Positions 45,131 to 54,262 of a DNA stretch of 64,000 nt are shown in pieces. The DNA comes from Capnocytophaga sp. (GTDB lineage Bacteria; Bacteroidota; Bacteroidia; Flavobacteriales; Flavobacteriaceae). Under the pieces are notes generated by a model. That model made no database searches. It worked only from the letters and a program-made list of their open reading frames with translations, and was not told where the DNA came from. How positions within the stretch are numbered: position 1 is the stretch's first letter; each line of letters opens with the position of its first letter. Location of the stretch: contig NZ_JAUNKD010000006.1 in assembly GCF_030532915.1 (NCBI RefSeq), positions 37,181 through 101,180 on the forward strand, read 5' to 3'. The position numbers and the translations under genes are program-made.

Positions 45131-46087
45131 ATGAAAACAGTTGGTTTCCCAATCAGTCAAAAAAAGAATGAACGTCGAAGATGCTTAATCCCTTCTGACA
45201 TAAAAAATATAAAACACAAATCTCAAATTTTCATCGAACAGGGATATGGTGATGTCTTGGGATATTCAGACAATGATTACAGAAATGAAGGCGTAAACAT
45301 CGTCCCTCAAAATGAGGTTTTATTGAAAAATATTATATGTGACGGAAAAATAGGTGATGCTGCTTATTTAAATCAATTAAGAGAGCAAACCATATACGGA
45401 TGGGTGCACGCCGTACAAAACAGAAACGTTACAGACACACTGATAAACAATCAATTAACAGCTTATGCTTGGGAAGATATGTTTGAAGATGGGCGTCATA
45501 CATTCTGGCGAAATAATGAAATTGCAGGTGAAGCAGCTATAATTCACGCATATACACTTCACGGGTTGTTCCCCTATGACACCAAAGTAGCGCTTATTGG
45601 AAAGGGAAATATCGGGAGAGGCGCCTTGAAAATCCTTACCTTTATGGGAGCTGACGTAACTGTTTACGACCGAAAAACCGAAAAACTTTTTCAGAAAGAA
45701 CTTCATCAGTATGACGTGATTGTAAACTGCATTCTTTGGGACACTTCTCGTACTGACCATATTATATACAAAGAAGACTTAAAACGACTAAAAAAAGGAA
45801 CCTTAATAATCGACGTTAGTTGCGATCGCAGTGGAGGCATTGAAACCTGCGTACCTACAACCATGACCGAACCTACTTACGAGGTAGACGGTATTGTACA
45901 CTATGCCGTAGATCATACACCTTCTATTTTCTACAGAACAATCTCAAAAAGTTTGAGCGAAGTGGTTTCAAAAACTATTGATCAACTGATAGAAAACACA
46001 CCTAACAAGACATTAAAAGAAGCATTAATCGTTGATAATGGAGTGATTATAGACCAAAGAATCAACAAATTTCAAAACAGAATATAA
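45131..46087 (+). CDS. N5-(carboxyethyl)ornithine synthase-like opine dehydrogenase
   Basis: A 318-residue protein of the alanine-dehydrogenase/saccharopine-dehydrogenase-like fold that most resembles lactococcal N5-(L-1-carboxyethyl)-L-ornithine synthase. That enzyme reductively condenses pyruvate with the side-chain amine of ornithine or lysine. Visible landmarks: NERRRCLIPSDI near the N-terminus, YGWVHAVQ (about 89-96), EIAGEAAIIHAYTLHG, the NADPH-binding VALIGKGNIGRGALKIL (Gly157, Gly159, Gly162), and VSCDRSGGIETCVPTTMTEPTY. The stop codon touches the ATG of the following ATP-grasp gene. N-(1-carboxyethyl)-lysine is a known amide substituent of bacterial uronic acids, so this enzyme may make such a group. 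The exact amino substrate is not known. Confidence 0.72.
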   Translation: MKTVGFPISQKKNERRRCLIPSDIKNIKHKSQIFIEQGYGDVLGYSDNDYRNEGVNIVPQNEVLLKNIICDGKIGDAAYLNQLREQTIYGWVHAVQNRNVTDTLINNQLTAYAWEDMFEDGRHTFWRNNEIAGEAAIIHAYTLHGLFPYDTKVALIGKGNIGRGALKILTFMGADVTVYDRKTEKLFQKELHQYDVIVNCILWDTSRTDHIIYKEDLKRLKKGTLIIDVSCDRSGGIETCVPTTMTEPTYEVDGIVHYAVDHTPSIFYRTISKSLSEVVSKTIDQLIENTPNKTLKEALIVDNGVIIDQRINKFQNRI

Positions 46088-47230
46088 ATGAAACTTATTG
46101 ACCGAATTAAACAAACGGGACTATACCATAAATTCCTCCAATCGAAATTTGCCAAAAATTTCTATCTGAAAAGGGGAGTTATTTTAGATGCCCAAAAAAT
46201 AGAGGAAAGACTAAATCAAGCTCCTGCCTTGTTTTTGAAAAGCCCCTTAACAAAAAAGATAAAAGTAGGCATCGTAAAAGATGGTATCGTGAATATTGAA
46301 GGCTACGCACATCGTAATAGTTCGTGGATTTTTTATGAAAAATTCCTAAAAAACAATCAGATTGACTATCAATTTTACGACATATACAAGCACGACTGGC
46401 TTGAAGTAGCCACTGAGCTTGATATCATTATGTGGCATACCTATTCTTCTCCCATTGATATGTACATTGCCGAATCAAAAATTTATGTATTGGAGAAGAT
46501 TTTGAAGAAAACTTGTTTCCCTTCTTTTCACGAAGTGTGGCAATATGAGGATAAAAACAGAGCTATCTATATGTACAAAGCCTTAGGTTTGCCTTTAATC
46601 CCAACCGTTATTTCAAACTCAAAGACGGATGCTTTATCACTTGCTGAAAAATCAAGCTACCCAATGATTTACAAAACATATATCGGTTCAAGTTCAAAAG
46701 GAGTTACCAAAGTAAATAGTTTATCACAATCAAAAAGAATTATTGGTAAAATTTTCTCACACAAAGGACTTGAAACTGTGTATCCGTATTTCAGACAAAA
46801 AGACACGGTACTTTTTCAAGAGTTTATTGCCGACGCCCAATATGACTTGCGAATTATGATGATTGGCAATAAGGCTTTCGGTTATTACCGATATCCAAAA
46901 AAGAATGATTTTAAGGCATCAGGCGCAGGCATTTACGAGAAAAAAGAAATCCCAAAAGAGGCTTTGAAAATTGCTCTCGAAATTAAAAACAAACTCAATT
47001 CAAGATTAATGGGCGTAGACTTGCTTTTTTGCAATAAAAGCAACCAGTACAAAATAATTGAAACCTCATTGTTTAATCAGGTTGATACGCCTGAACAATT
47101 GGTAATCAATGGAACAGCAGGATATTACGACACAAGTACGGATAATTTTGAATTTAAACCGGGGAAGTTCTGGATACACGAGTTGGTAATGGAGCATATC
47201 ATTGAGGAACATTTACGTTCTTCAACCTAA
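46088..47230 (+). CDS. RimK-like ATP-grasp ligase (candidate amino-acid-to-glycan amide ligase)
   Basis: A 380-residue protein with an ATP-grasp core (about 150-345). YPMIYKTYIGSSSKGV carries the Lys/Gly-rich nucleotide loop, and VLFQEFIADAQYDLRIMMIGNKAFGYYR carries the Glu/Asp/Arg of the central site. MGVDLLFCNKSNQYKIIETSLF is the magnesium-binding end, with Thr/Ser where Glu-x-Asn is usual (IETS). Such enzymes join a carboxylate (as acyl phosphate) to an amine. It starts immediately at the stop of the opine-synthase-like gene with no gap, so the pair is likely coupled: one makes the amino acid, the other attaches or modifies it. The substrate pair is inferred from context only. Confidence 0.72.
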   Translation: MKLIDRIKQTGLYHKFLQSKFAKNFYLKRGVILDAQKIEERLNQAPALFLKSPLTKKIKVGIVKDGIVNIEGYAHRNSSWIFYEKFLKNNQIDYQFYDIYKHDWLEVATELDIIMWHTYSSPIDMYIAESKIYVLEKILKKTCFPSFHEVWQYEDKNRAIYMYKALGLPLIPTVISNSKTDALSLAEKSSYPMIYKTYIGSSSKGVTKVNSLSQSKRIIGKIFSHKGLETVYPYFRQKDTVLFQEFIADAQYDLRIMMIGNKAFGYYRYPKKNDFKASGAGIYEKKEIPKEALKIALEIKNKLNSRLMGVDLLFCNKSNQYKIIETSLFNQVDTPEQLVINGTAGYYDTSTDNFEFKPGKFWIHELVMEHIIEEHLRSST

Positions 47231-47349
47231 GAAAAAACACCATTCTTGTAGAAAGACGCAAAAAAGTCAGTTTGTAGCAAATAATAAAACACACAAACTG
47301 CTTTCATATCAGGTGAAACACACCGCAACACAAAGAGATAGGAAGTTTA

Positions 47350-48801
47350 ATGAAAGACAGCCAACACATTTCAGGTTCTAAGGTTTTTTCAAGTTTTTTA
47401 TGGGTACTGGTCGAAAAATTTGGGTATAGCGGCATTAATCTGCTTTGTACTCTTGTTTTGGCAAGACTCTTAACACCCTATGAATTTGGTTTAATCGGTG
47501 CGGTAACCATCATCATTTCCATAGCCAATATGATTGTGGAATCAGGTATGGGAGCTGCTCTAATCAACAAAAAAAATGTAACACAATTGCATTATAACAC
47601 AATGTTCACTTTTAATTTACTTATGAGTATATCATTGTGTGCAATTATATACTTGGCAGCCCCATACATCGCATCTTATTTTGGAAAACCTATATTGAAA
47701 GATGTAGTTCGTGTGCTATCAATAACTTTGTTTTTTAATGCATTAACCATCATTCAAAGGGTTGTATTAATTAAAAAACTGCTTTTTAAAAAACAATCGT
47801 TCATTTCCATAGCCTCACTTAGCATTTCTGCCTCTTTGGCTGTTTTAGCGGCTTACAATGGTTGGGGTGTTTGGGCTATTGTTGTGCAATTGGTGTTGTA
47901 CTCTGTTTTGTTTTCGGTGATTATTTTTTTTGTTATTAAATATATTCCCAAACTGCAATTTTCATTGACTGCGTTTAAGGAACTATTGAGTTTTGGAGGG
48001 CCTGTTATAGCATCATCTGCCATTCAGGTAACCCACAATGACATTATATCGTCGGTTATTGCCAAAGTGTACAGCATACAAACAACAGGATTTTATGCAC
48101 AGTCTGAAAAATTGATAAGTTTTCCAACATATATTTTTCGTTCATTGTTTGATACGGCGGCATTTCCTATTTTATCAAAGACAAAAAACCGAACCGAATT
48201 CAAAAATATATGCTCACGAATCAATCGGGGAGTTTATTTTTTGGCATTCCCCTTGTTATTAACAATCCCTTTCAATTCGGAAAAAATTATTCATATTGTA
48301 TTGGGAAAGCAGTGGAGCCAAGCCTGTGATATTTTTACCATTTTGAGTGCCGGAGTGATAGCCTTATTGATTAATGTTGCTACATTTAGTGTATTGAAGT
48401 CATCTGGCCAAGTAAAAACACTACTAAACTTAGGAACAGCGAAAGCACTTATCGGGCTTGCCCTGCTGGCGTGTAGCGTAACCTTCCCGATAGAGATATT
48501 ATTATACGGGATTATTTTTACAAACCTAACAACATCATTTATGGCAATATACTATGTACATCAAACAACGCTCTATAATGCAAAACAACAAATTAAGGAC
48601 ATCATAGAGCCTTTAACCATTGCCTCGTTGGCGAATGTGGCAGCATTTACAATGATAAAAACGGTACATATTGAGCACGAATTTATTAATCTACTTACCT
48701 ATGTTGGTGTAGTACTCGTTATCGTTATTGTTCAATGCCTGTTGTTTAACGTTGAAGAATTAAAATTCATAATCCAGAAAGTGAAAAGACATAAAATATA
48801 A
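47350..48801 (+). CDS. Polysaccharide flippase (WzxC/PST-like), second of two
   Basis: A 483-residue protein with about 12-14 transmembrane segments. The opening LWVLVEKFGYSGINLLCTLVLARLLTPYEFGLIGAVTIII is typical of the WzxC/TuaB branch of the polysaccharide-transport family, distinct from the Wzx at 42654. A gap of 119 nt separates it from the ATP-grasp gene, and the next gene, wzy-like, follows after 10 nt. Flippase and polymerase thus sit side by side here, which makes this one the better candidate for the main repeat-unit exporter. Confidence 0.85.
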   Translation: MKDSQHISGSKVFSSFLWVLVEKFGYSGINLLCTLVLARLLTPYEFGLIGAVTIIISIANMIVESGMGAALINKKNVTQLHYNTMFTFNLLMSISLCAIIYLAAPYIASYFGKPILKDVVRVLSITLFFNALTIIQRVVLIKKLLFKKQSFISIASLSISASLAVLAAYNGWGVWAIVVQLVLYSVLFSVIIFFVIKYIPKLQFSLTAFKELLSFGGPVIASSAIQVTHNDIISSVIAKVYSIQTTGFYAQSEKLISFPTYIFRSLFDTAAFPILSKTKNRTEFKNICSRINRGVYFLAFPLLLTIPFNSEKIIHIVLGKQWSQACDIFTILSAGVIALLINVATFSVLKSSGQVKTLLNLGTAKALIGLALLACSVTFPIEILLYGIIFTNLTTSFMAIYYVHQTTLYNAKQQIKDIIEPLTIASLANVAAFTMIKTVHIEHEFINLLTYVGVVLVIVIVQCLLFNVEELKFIIQKVKRHKI

Positions 48802-48811
48802 AATCAACACG

Positions 48812-50167
48812 ATGAGAATTATTGTATCAATTATTTGCTTAATTACCATTGGTTTTTGTTTAGAGTTTAACGAAAATCGAAACTATCCGTATGTTGTGTT
48901 TCTTCCTGTTTTTTTACTAATTTTCAACATATTGGGACACTGGGCTTTTCCTAAATTAAAGAGAAGTATTGTGTATTACTCTTTTTATTTTCAGGCAATT
49001 ATTAGATATTGCCTCATTCCGTTAGGGATAGCTTTAGGTAATCCGTTAGGGGTTGGTCAGCATTCATTAAACGGAAGTACTGCCATTTTTGTAATGGGCA
49101 TTGAACTATTAGCAATTTTTATGTTATTTCTATACCAAAACACAAAGGAAGGAAGTCAAGAATCTCCAAACATAATTCTCATCTCAAAAAACTACTGGAT
49201 TTACTTGTTTGCCGGAGCGATGTTCTTGATAATAGCATCTTCGGGTTTTCTTAACAAAGTAAATTTTTTAGGCAATTTTGCCAGCTATGTTGAAAAATAT
49301 GAAGGCACCGGAGAAGAAGTGGAATTTGATAGTATTGGAGGAGTTCTCTTCGGTCCTTTTAGGATTATCATCTTACTGATATTTGCCAGTTTCATTTTAG
49401 GAGCTAAAAAATTAGGGCGTTTTCAAAAACTTATCGGGCTCATTATTTTGATGGGTGCAATGTCATCATTCATTATCGGAGCAAGTCGTCTGAGTATTCT
49501 TTTGTTTATATTGCCGTTTTATTTGGCTCTTAACACAATTTTAGACAAACAATCAAGAAAGTTTGTTGGCATAGGACTACTCAGTTTAATGATACCAGTA
49601 TTATTATTTGCTTCTTTGGCTAAATTCACACGGGGAGATACCGTAGCTACCACAGATAGTATTTTAAATACCAGCAGTTTAAATGCTTACTTTGCGGGTG
49701 TAGGAAACGTAGCGGTAGGCATTGACACCTTTGAAAAACAAGAAAATAAAACATACGTACTGTCTCTTGTGAATGATCTTTTTCAGAACATCCCGTTGTT
49801 GTCAAAAATAACCGATGACACCTACAAAACCAATATGGCATTTAATAAAGAAATTTTCGGACACTCATTATGGCAGACCCAAATTGTGCCATTAAACATC
49901 TCCGGACTGTTTCATTTTAACATTTACGGCGTGGGATTTTATGCCGTTTTGTGTCTGTTTTTAGCAATGCAACTTGAACAAAAAGCCAAGCGTGAAGCTT
50001 ATCTACCGTACAAATATGCTTTCTATAGTTTAGCTATTGCACTCTCTATGGTGTTTATGCTAAATTTGGGTTCAATGATGGCATCTATTTTCCGAACCTT
50101 TATTTTTGTATATTTGCCCTTTGCAGTAATGAGAATTTTAAACAAAACAAAAGTAGTATATCACTAA
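48812..50167 (+). CDS. Wzy-like O-antigen/capsule polymerase
   Basis: A 451-residue integral membrane protein with about 10-12 hydrophobic segments and a large polar loop (about 265-365, FTRGDTVATTDSILNTSSLNAYFAGVGN...), the layout of Wzy polymerases that join repeat units in the periplasm. Sequence-level family identity is weak, as usual for Wzy. The call rests on topology and on its place between a flippase and glycosyltransferases. It overlaps the next gene by one base (TAATG). Confidence 0.75.
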   Translation: MRIIVSIICLITIGFCLEFNENRNYPYVVFLPVFLLIFNILGHWAFPKLKRSIVYYSFYFQAIIRYCLIPLGIALGNPLGVGQHSLNGSTAIFVMGIELLAIFMLFLYQNTKEGSQESPNIILISKNYWIYLFAGAMFLIIASSGFLNKVNFLGNFASYVEKYEGTGEEVEFDSIGGVLFGPFRIIILLIFASFILGAKKLGRFQKLIGLIILMGAMSSFIIGASRLSILLFILPFYLALNTILDKQSRKFVGIGLLSLMIPVLLFASLAKFTRGDTVATTDSILNTSSLNAYFAGVGNVAVGIDTFEKQENKTYVLSLVNDLFQNIPLLSKITDDTYKTNMAFNKEIFGHSLWQTQIVPLNISGLFHFNIYGVGFYAVLCLFLAMQLEQKAKREAYLPYKYAFYSLAIALSMVFMLNLGSMMASIFRTFIFVYLPFAVMRILNKTKVVYH

Positions 50168-51321
50168 TGAGAATCATTTTTTTAGAAGTAACTCAAAATC
50201 TTGGTGGAGCGCAAAAAAGCACCCTTGAGCTGGCCAAACGCCTAAAAATTTTGGGTCACGAAGTTTTAATTGTGGATCTTTGGGGATGCTCTCAATCTTT
50301 TATTGACGCTATAAATGCCGCTCATCTGCAATGGATTGTACTATCTCCAAGGAAAGAACCTTTCATCATAGCTAATAGTTCTAAATTAAAATATTTTAAG
50401 AATATTGTTACGTATTTTTTTCTTGAAAAAAAATACCGGTCACTTTTTGCAAAAGTTACCAGAGAGTTTAAACCCGATGTAGTGGTCACGCACAACACAA
50501 AAGCACTTAACCTATCAGACCCTAATGCAAATTATAAAATCGACTTTTTTGCGCGAGGTTGGAATGATTACAGAAGCTTACCCAGATTAAGCAAGCAAAT
50601 TTTTAAACGGTTTCACAACATTCGTTTTTTAACCGTATCACAGGCTACACGCCAAGCCGTCTTTACGGGAGGACTTGCTGAATTAAGAAACATAAAAGTT
50701 CTGACAAGTGTCATCGAAACCCAAGTTTTTAATGAGTACACACCAATATACAAGCCTTTCAATAAAGAAAATCCCATCAAAATATTATTCTCCGGAGGTT
50801 TTTTAAAAACAAAAGGGCAGCACGTGTGTGTTGAAGTTGCCAAAAAATTAAAAAAAATAGGAATCCCCTTCAAAATGTGCTTAACGGGAATTGTTTACAA
50901 GGGTGAAGGTTCAAAAAAATATCATCAAGCTATTTTAAATTTCATTGCTAAAAATGACCTAAAAGATTGTATTGACATTGCTCTAAACCCTCCAAACATA
51001 ATGGACTATTTCAAACAGTATGATGTTTTGATTCACCCTTCAGCAACCGAAGGGTTGCCCCGAGTTTGTTTAGAAGCCTTGGCTTTTGGCAAACCCGTCA
51101 TCGCAAACCCAGTGGGGGGGGTTACCGACGTGGTCATACACAACCTGACTGGATTTGTAACGGATTTCAATGCTGTTGACCAATATGTTGATTACATTAT
51201 GAGATATGCTGATCATCAAGAATTATACAAAGCTCATAGTTCAAACGCGCGATTATTAATTCAACAAAATTATCTTGATTCCAATCAATTCGAAAATATT
51301 AAACAAATTTATCCCATATAA
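50167..51321 (+). CDS. Glycosyltransferase family 4
   Basis: A 384-residue GT-B fold retaining glycosyltransferase. N-terminal acceptor-side loop TQNLGGAQKSTLELAKRL (Gly-rich), middle ILFSGGFLKTKGQHV, and donor-side EX7E motif with Glu295 and Glu303 (ATEGLPRVCLEALAFGKPVIA). It starts on the wzy stop. It should add one sugar of the repeat unit at the cytoplasmic face; the sugar cannot be told from sequence. Confidence 0.88.
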   Translation: MRIIFLEVTQNLGGAQKSTLELAKRLKILGHEVLIVDLWGCSQSFIDAINAAHLQWIVLSPRKEPFIIANSSKLKYFKNIVTYFFLEKKYRSLFAKVTREFKPDVVVTHNTKALNLSDPNANYKIDFFARGWNDYRSLPRLSKQIFKRFHNIRFLTVSQATRQAVFTGGLAELRNIKVLTSVIETQVFNEYTPIYKPFNKENPIKILFSGGFLKTKGQHVCVEVAKKLKKIGIPFKMCLTGIVYKGEGSKKYHQAILNFIAKNDLKDCIDIALNPPNIMDYFKQYDVLIHPSATEGLPRVCLEALAFGKPVIANPVGGVTDVVIHNLTGFVTDFNAVDQYVDYIMRYADHQELYKAHSSNARLLIQQNYLDSNQFENIKQIYPI

Positions 51322-51333
51322 AACAACTATCTT

Positions 51334-52110
51334 TTGTTAGTATCAATTACCATACCCGTTTATAATAACTTAGAGGGACTAAAAAACTCTCTCCAAACTG
51401 TTGTGGAACAAACATATCCAAACTGGGAGGCAATTGTTGTGGACGATGGTTCCTTAGAAAATCATAAAAGCATTGTTGATGCTATCAACGACAACAGAAT
51501 TCGTTTTTTTAGATTTGAAAAGAACCAAGGGCGAGCCATCGCTCGTCAAAAAACACTCGAAATGATTCAAGGAGAATATTGTGCTTTTTTGGATGCCGGT
51601 GATTTCTATGAAAAAAACTTTTTGGAAAATGCTGTAAACATTTTATTAAAAAACAAGCATTTAATAGGTGTTACCCAAACAATGAAAATTGTATATCAAG
51701 GCAAGGTATACTATTCTTCTTTTGATGAAGATAAATGCATTGATATCAAATCTAATGATTACCAAGAAGTCCCTTTTGCTTCTACCATCATTAAAGCATT
51801 TTTTTTAAACCAAATCTCACTTGACATATCCTTAAAACATTCTGAAGACAGGTACTTATTAAATCACATCGCTTCCAATAATCATGGAAAAATAATGTTG
51901 TTGAACACAAATAGCTACGTATATAATCAGGATGAACAAAACGCAAAACTATCAACAACTTTGCGAAAATATTCCTACGAATCCTTGCGACTTTTGAAAG
52001 ATAAAAAATATACAAAAACAGTGTTGAATATTTTTAAAACACTCTTTATTGTGCTATTCCACTCTGTATTTGGTTATCAAAAACTACTTGAATTCAGATA
52101 CAAAAAATAA
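51334..52110 (+). CDS. Glycosyltransferase family 2 (TTG start)
   Basis: A 258-residue GT-A protein: VSITIPVYNNLEGLKNSLQTV, VVDDGS with Asp37/Asp38, and FLDAGD at 85-90 where DxD is usually LDSDD, so the metal-binding motif is altered. It lies in the same frame as the preceding GT4, 12 nt after its TAA, and only a TTG at 51334 can serve as start just before the conserved VSITIP. Read-through of a single stop would fuse the two enzymes. The family is clear; sugar specificity is unknown. Confidence 0.82.
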   Translation: MLVSITIPVYNNLEGLKNSLQTVVEQTYPNWEAIVVDDGSLENHKSIVDAINDNRIRFFRFEKNQGRAIARQKTLEMIQGEYCAFLDAGDFYEKNFLENAVNILLKNKHLIGVTQTMKIVYQGKVYYSSFDEDKCIDIKSNDYQEVPFASTIIKAFFLNQISLDISLKHSEDRYLLNHIASNNHGKIMLLNTNSYVYNQDEQNAKLSTTLRKYSYESLRLLKDKKYTKTVLNIFKTLFIVLFHSVFGYQKLLEFRYKK

Positions 52111-52201
52111 TTTTAACTCCATACAAAGTTGACCTAATTAAACAACATTGGTCAAAAACTAACAATAATTTTTATAACAAAAACCAAATTTTAAAAATAT
52201 T

Positions 52202-52966
52202 ATGATTAGCTTTTCAGTGGTTATTCCGTGTTACAACAGTGAAAAAACAATAGAAACCTGCGTTCGGTCGGTATTTTCACAACATTATCTACCAAAAGAA
52301 ATCATCGTCATTGATGATGGCTCTCACGATAAATCCCTATCAATTTTAAAAAATTTACAACAAGAGTGTCCAAAATCTGTCCTCTTTTTGGTAATTACAC
52401 AAGAAAATTCAGGACCTTCCACAGCAAGAAACAACGGGGTAAAAAAGGCTTCTTCTGAATGGATTGCCTTTCTTGATTCCGATGATTTTTGGACAGATAA
52501 TAATTTAAATATTGCGAAAAACTTCATTGAAAACGACCAAAAAGGCTATTCCTTAATCGGAAAAAAAAGCAATCAAAAAAGTTTTTCAGAAGTAACTTTC
52601 AATCAATTACTTTTCAAAAATGCGTTCCAAACTTCAAGTACCATTGTCAAAAAAGAATGTTTATTAAAATACCCTTTCAATGAAAAACAAAAATACTCAG
52701 AGGATTACAGAACATGGCTTCTAATTTGTTATGAATACCCGACTTGCACAATAAACGGTATCAATGCTCATCCCGTAATAAATCGAAAATACTCATTCTC
52801 AGGTGGTGGACTCTCATCTAAATTATGGGAAATGGAAAAAGGTGAATTGAACAATTATTGTTTCTTGAAAAAAACGAATCGTATTTCTGTTTGTAAGTTA
52901 ATTATCATTTCATCCTATTCAATGTTTAAATATGGAATCAGGTTATTATCGAAATTATTCAGATAG
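52202..52966 (+). CDS. Glycosyltransferase family 2
   Basis: A 254-residue GT-A transferase with VVIPCYNSEKTIETCVRSV, VIDDGS (Asp38/Asp39) and the intact metal-binding FLDSDDFW (Asp92, Asp94, Asp95). The C-terminal part (KQKYSEDYRTWLLICYEYP) carries the usual ED acid/base pair. It stands 91 nt after the previous GT2 and 114 nt before the next GT4. It adds a sugar of the repeat unit; specificity unknown. Confidence 0.88.
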   Translation: MISFSVVIPCYNSEKTIETCVRSVFSQHYLPKEIIVIDDGSHDKSLSILKNLQQECPKSVLFLVITQENSGPSTARNNGVKKASSEWIAFLDSDDFWTDNNLNIAKNFIENDQKGYSLIGKKSNQKSFSEVTFNQLLFKNAFQTSSTIVKKECLLKYPFNEKQKYSEDYRTWLLICYEYPTCTINGINAHPVINRKYSFSGGGLSSKLWEMEKGELNNYCFLKKTNRISVCKLIIISSYSMFKYGIRLLSKLFR

Positions 52967-53080
52967 TTGAAAGATAAAAAACATCTACATTTTTGCTCAA
53001 CATTTACAATATGACAGATTAAAATCAGTTTAATGTGTTTTTAATTATTTTTTTTCATACTTTTACCACAAAAATAAGCA

Positions 53081-54235
53081 ATGATTAAACTTTTCCGAAC
53101 ATCTACCGTACCTGTTTCACTTGACGTTCTCCTAAAAGGGCAATTGAAATTCTTAAACCAACATTTCAATGTAACAGCCATTTCAGGAAACGGAATTGGT
53201 TTAGACAATGTAAAAAATCGTGAAGGCGTAAAAACCCATCCCATCACGATGCAACGACACATCTCTCCTATCAAAGATTTTGTATCGCTAATAAAGTTAT
53301 TTCTATATTTCAAAAAAGAAAAACCGCTAATCGTTCACTCCATAACACCCAAAGCAGGGCTTTTGACTATGTTGGCCGGAAAATTAGCCGGAGTGCCCAT
53401 CCGAATTCACACCTTTACGGGACTTATTTTTCCAACAAAAACCGGAATAATGCAAAAAATATTAATCCAAATGGATAGGTTACTTTGTTGGGCAGCTACA
53501 CAAATTTTCCCCGAAGGACAAGGTGTAAAAAACGATTTAGTCAATCACAAAATCACTTCCAAACCCCTAAAAATCATCGCAAACGGCAATGTAAACGGAA
53601 TTGATTTAGACTTTTTCAATCCCAACAAAATCAGCCCAGAACAGCAAATTAAACTAAAACAAGAACTCAACATTCAACCTGATGATTTTGTTTTTATTTT
53701 CATAGGAAGGCTGGTTGGCGACAAGGGCATTAACGAGCTTATTCAAGCATTTATTGAACTTAATAACCCTAACACCAAACTTTTGCTTGTAGGTCCGCAA
53801 GAACGGGAGTTAGACCCGCTGCAACCCCACACCATCAAAAACATCGAAAACCACAAAAACATCATATCGGTAGGTTTTCAAAAAGATGTACGCCCCTATT
53901 TGGCAATTTCGCATTGTTTAGCATTCCCAAGTTACCGTGAAGGCTTCCCCAACGTGGTGATGCAAGCCGGCGCGATGGGCTTACCAAGCATCGTTTCAAA
54001 CATTAACGGTTCCAACGAAATTATTATAGAAGGGCAAAACGGAACTATTATTCCCGTTAAAAATGTAGAAGAATTGAAGAATAAAATGAACCTATTCATC
54101 AATGACGCTACCTATTTTGAAAAATTGAAACTAAACTGTCGTAGAATGATTGCTGAACGCTATGAACAATCCGTCGTTTGGCAAGCTCTTTTGGAAGAAT
54201 ACAACAAGCAAATAGCTTCTTATAACCAAAAATAA
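53081..54235 (+). CDS. Glycosyltransferase family 4 (capsular type)
   Basis: A 384-residue GT-B transferase. The N-terminal half (RTSTVPVSLDVLLKGQLKFLNQ, VHSITPKAGLLTMLAGKLAGVPIRIHTFTGLIF) is typical of a capsule GT4 group related to amino-sugar transferases. The donor site shows FIGRLVGDKGINEL and REGFPNVVMQAGAMGLPSIVSN, in which the second Glu of EX7E is Gln295, a known variant in this group. Enzymes of this group often act early, adding the second sugar to the lipid-linked first sugar. Confidence 0.87.
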   Translation: MIKLFRTSTVPVSLDVLLKGQLKFLNQHFNVTAISGNGIGLDNVKNREGVKTHPITMQRHISPIKDFVSLIKLFLYFKKEKPLIVHSITPKAGLLTMLAGKLAGVPIRIHTFTGLIFPTKTGIMQKILIQMDRLLCWAATQIFPEGQGVKNDLVNHKITSKPLKIIANGNVNGIDLDFFNPNKISPEQQIKLKQELNIQPDDFVFIFIGRLVGDKGINELIQAFIELNNPNTKLLLVGPQERELDPLQPHTIKNIENHKNIISVGFQKDVRPYLAISHCLAFPSYREGFPNVVMQAGAMGLPSIVSNINGSNEIIIEGQNGTIIPVKNVEELKNKMNLFINDATYFEKLKLNCRRMIAERYEQSVVWQALLEEYNKQIASYNQK

Positions 54236-54262
54236 CAATTTTTCTTTGTTTTCCTGATTCTT

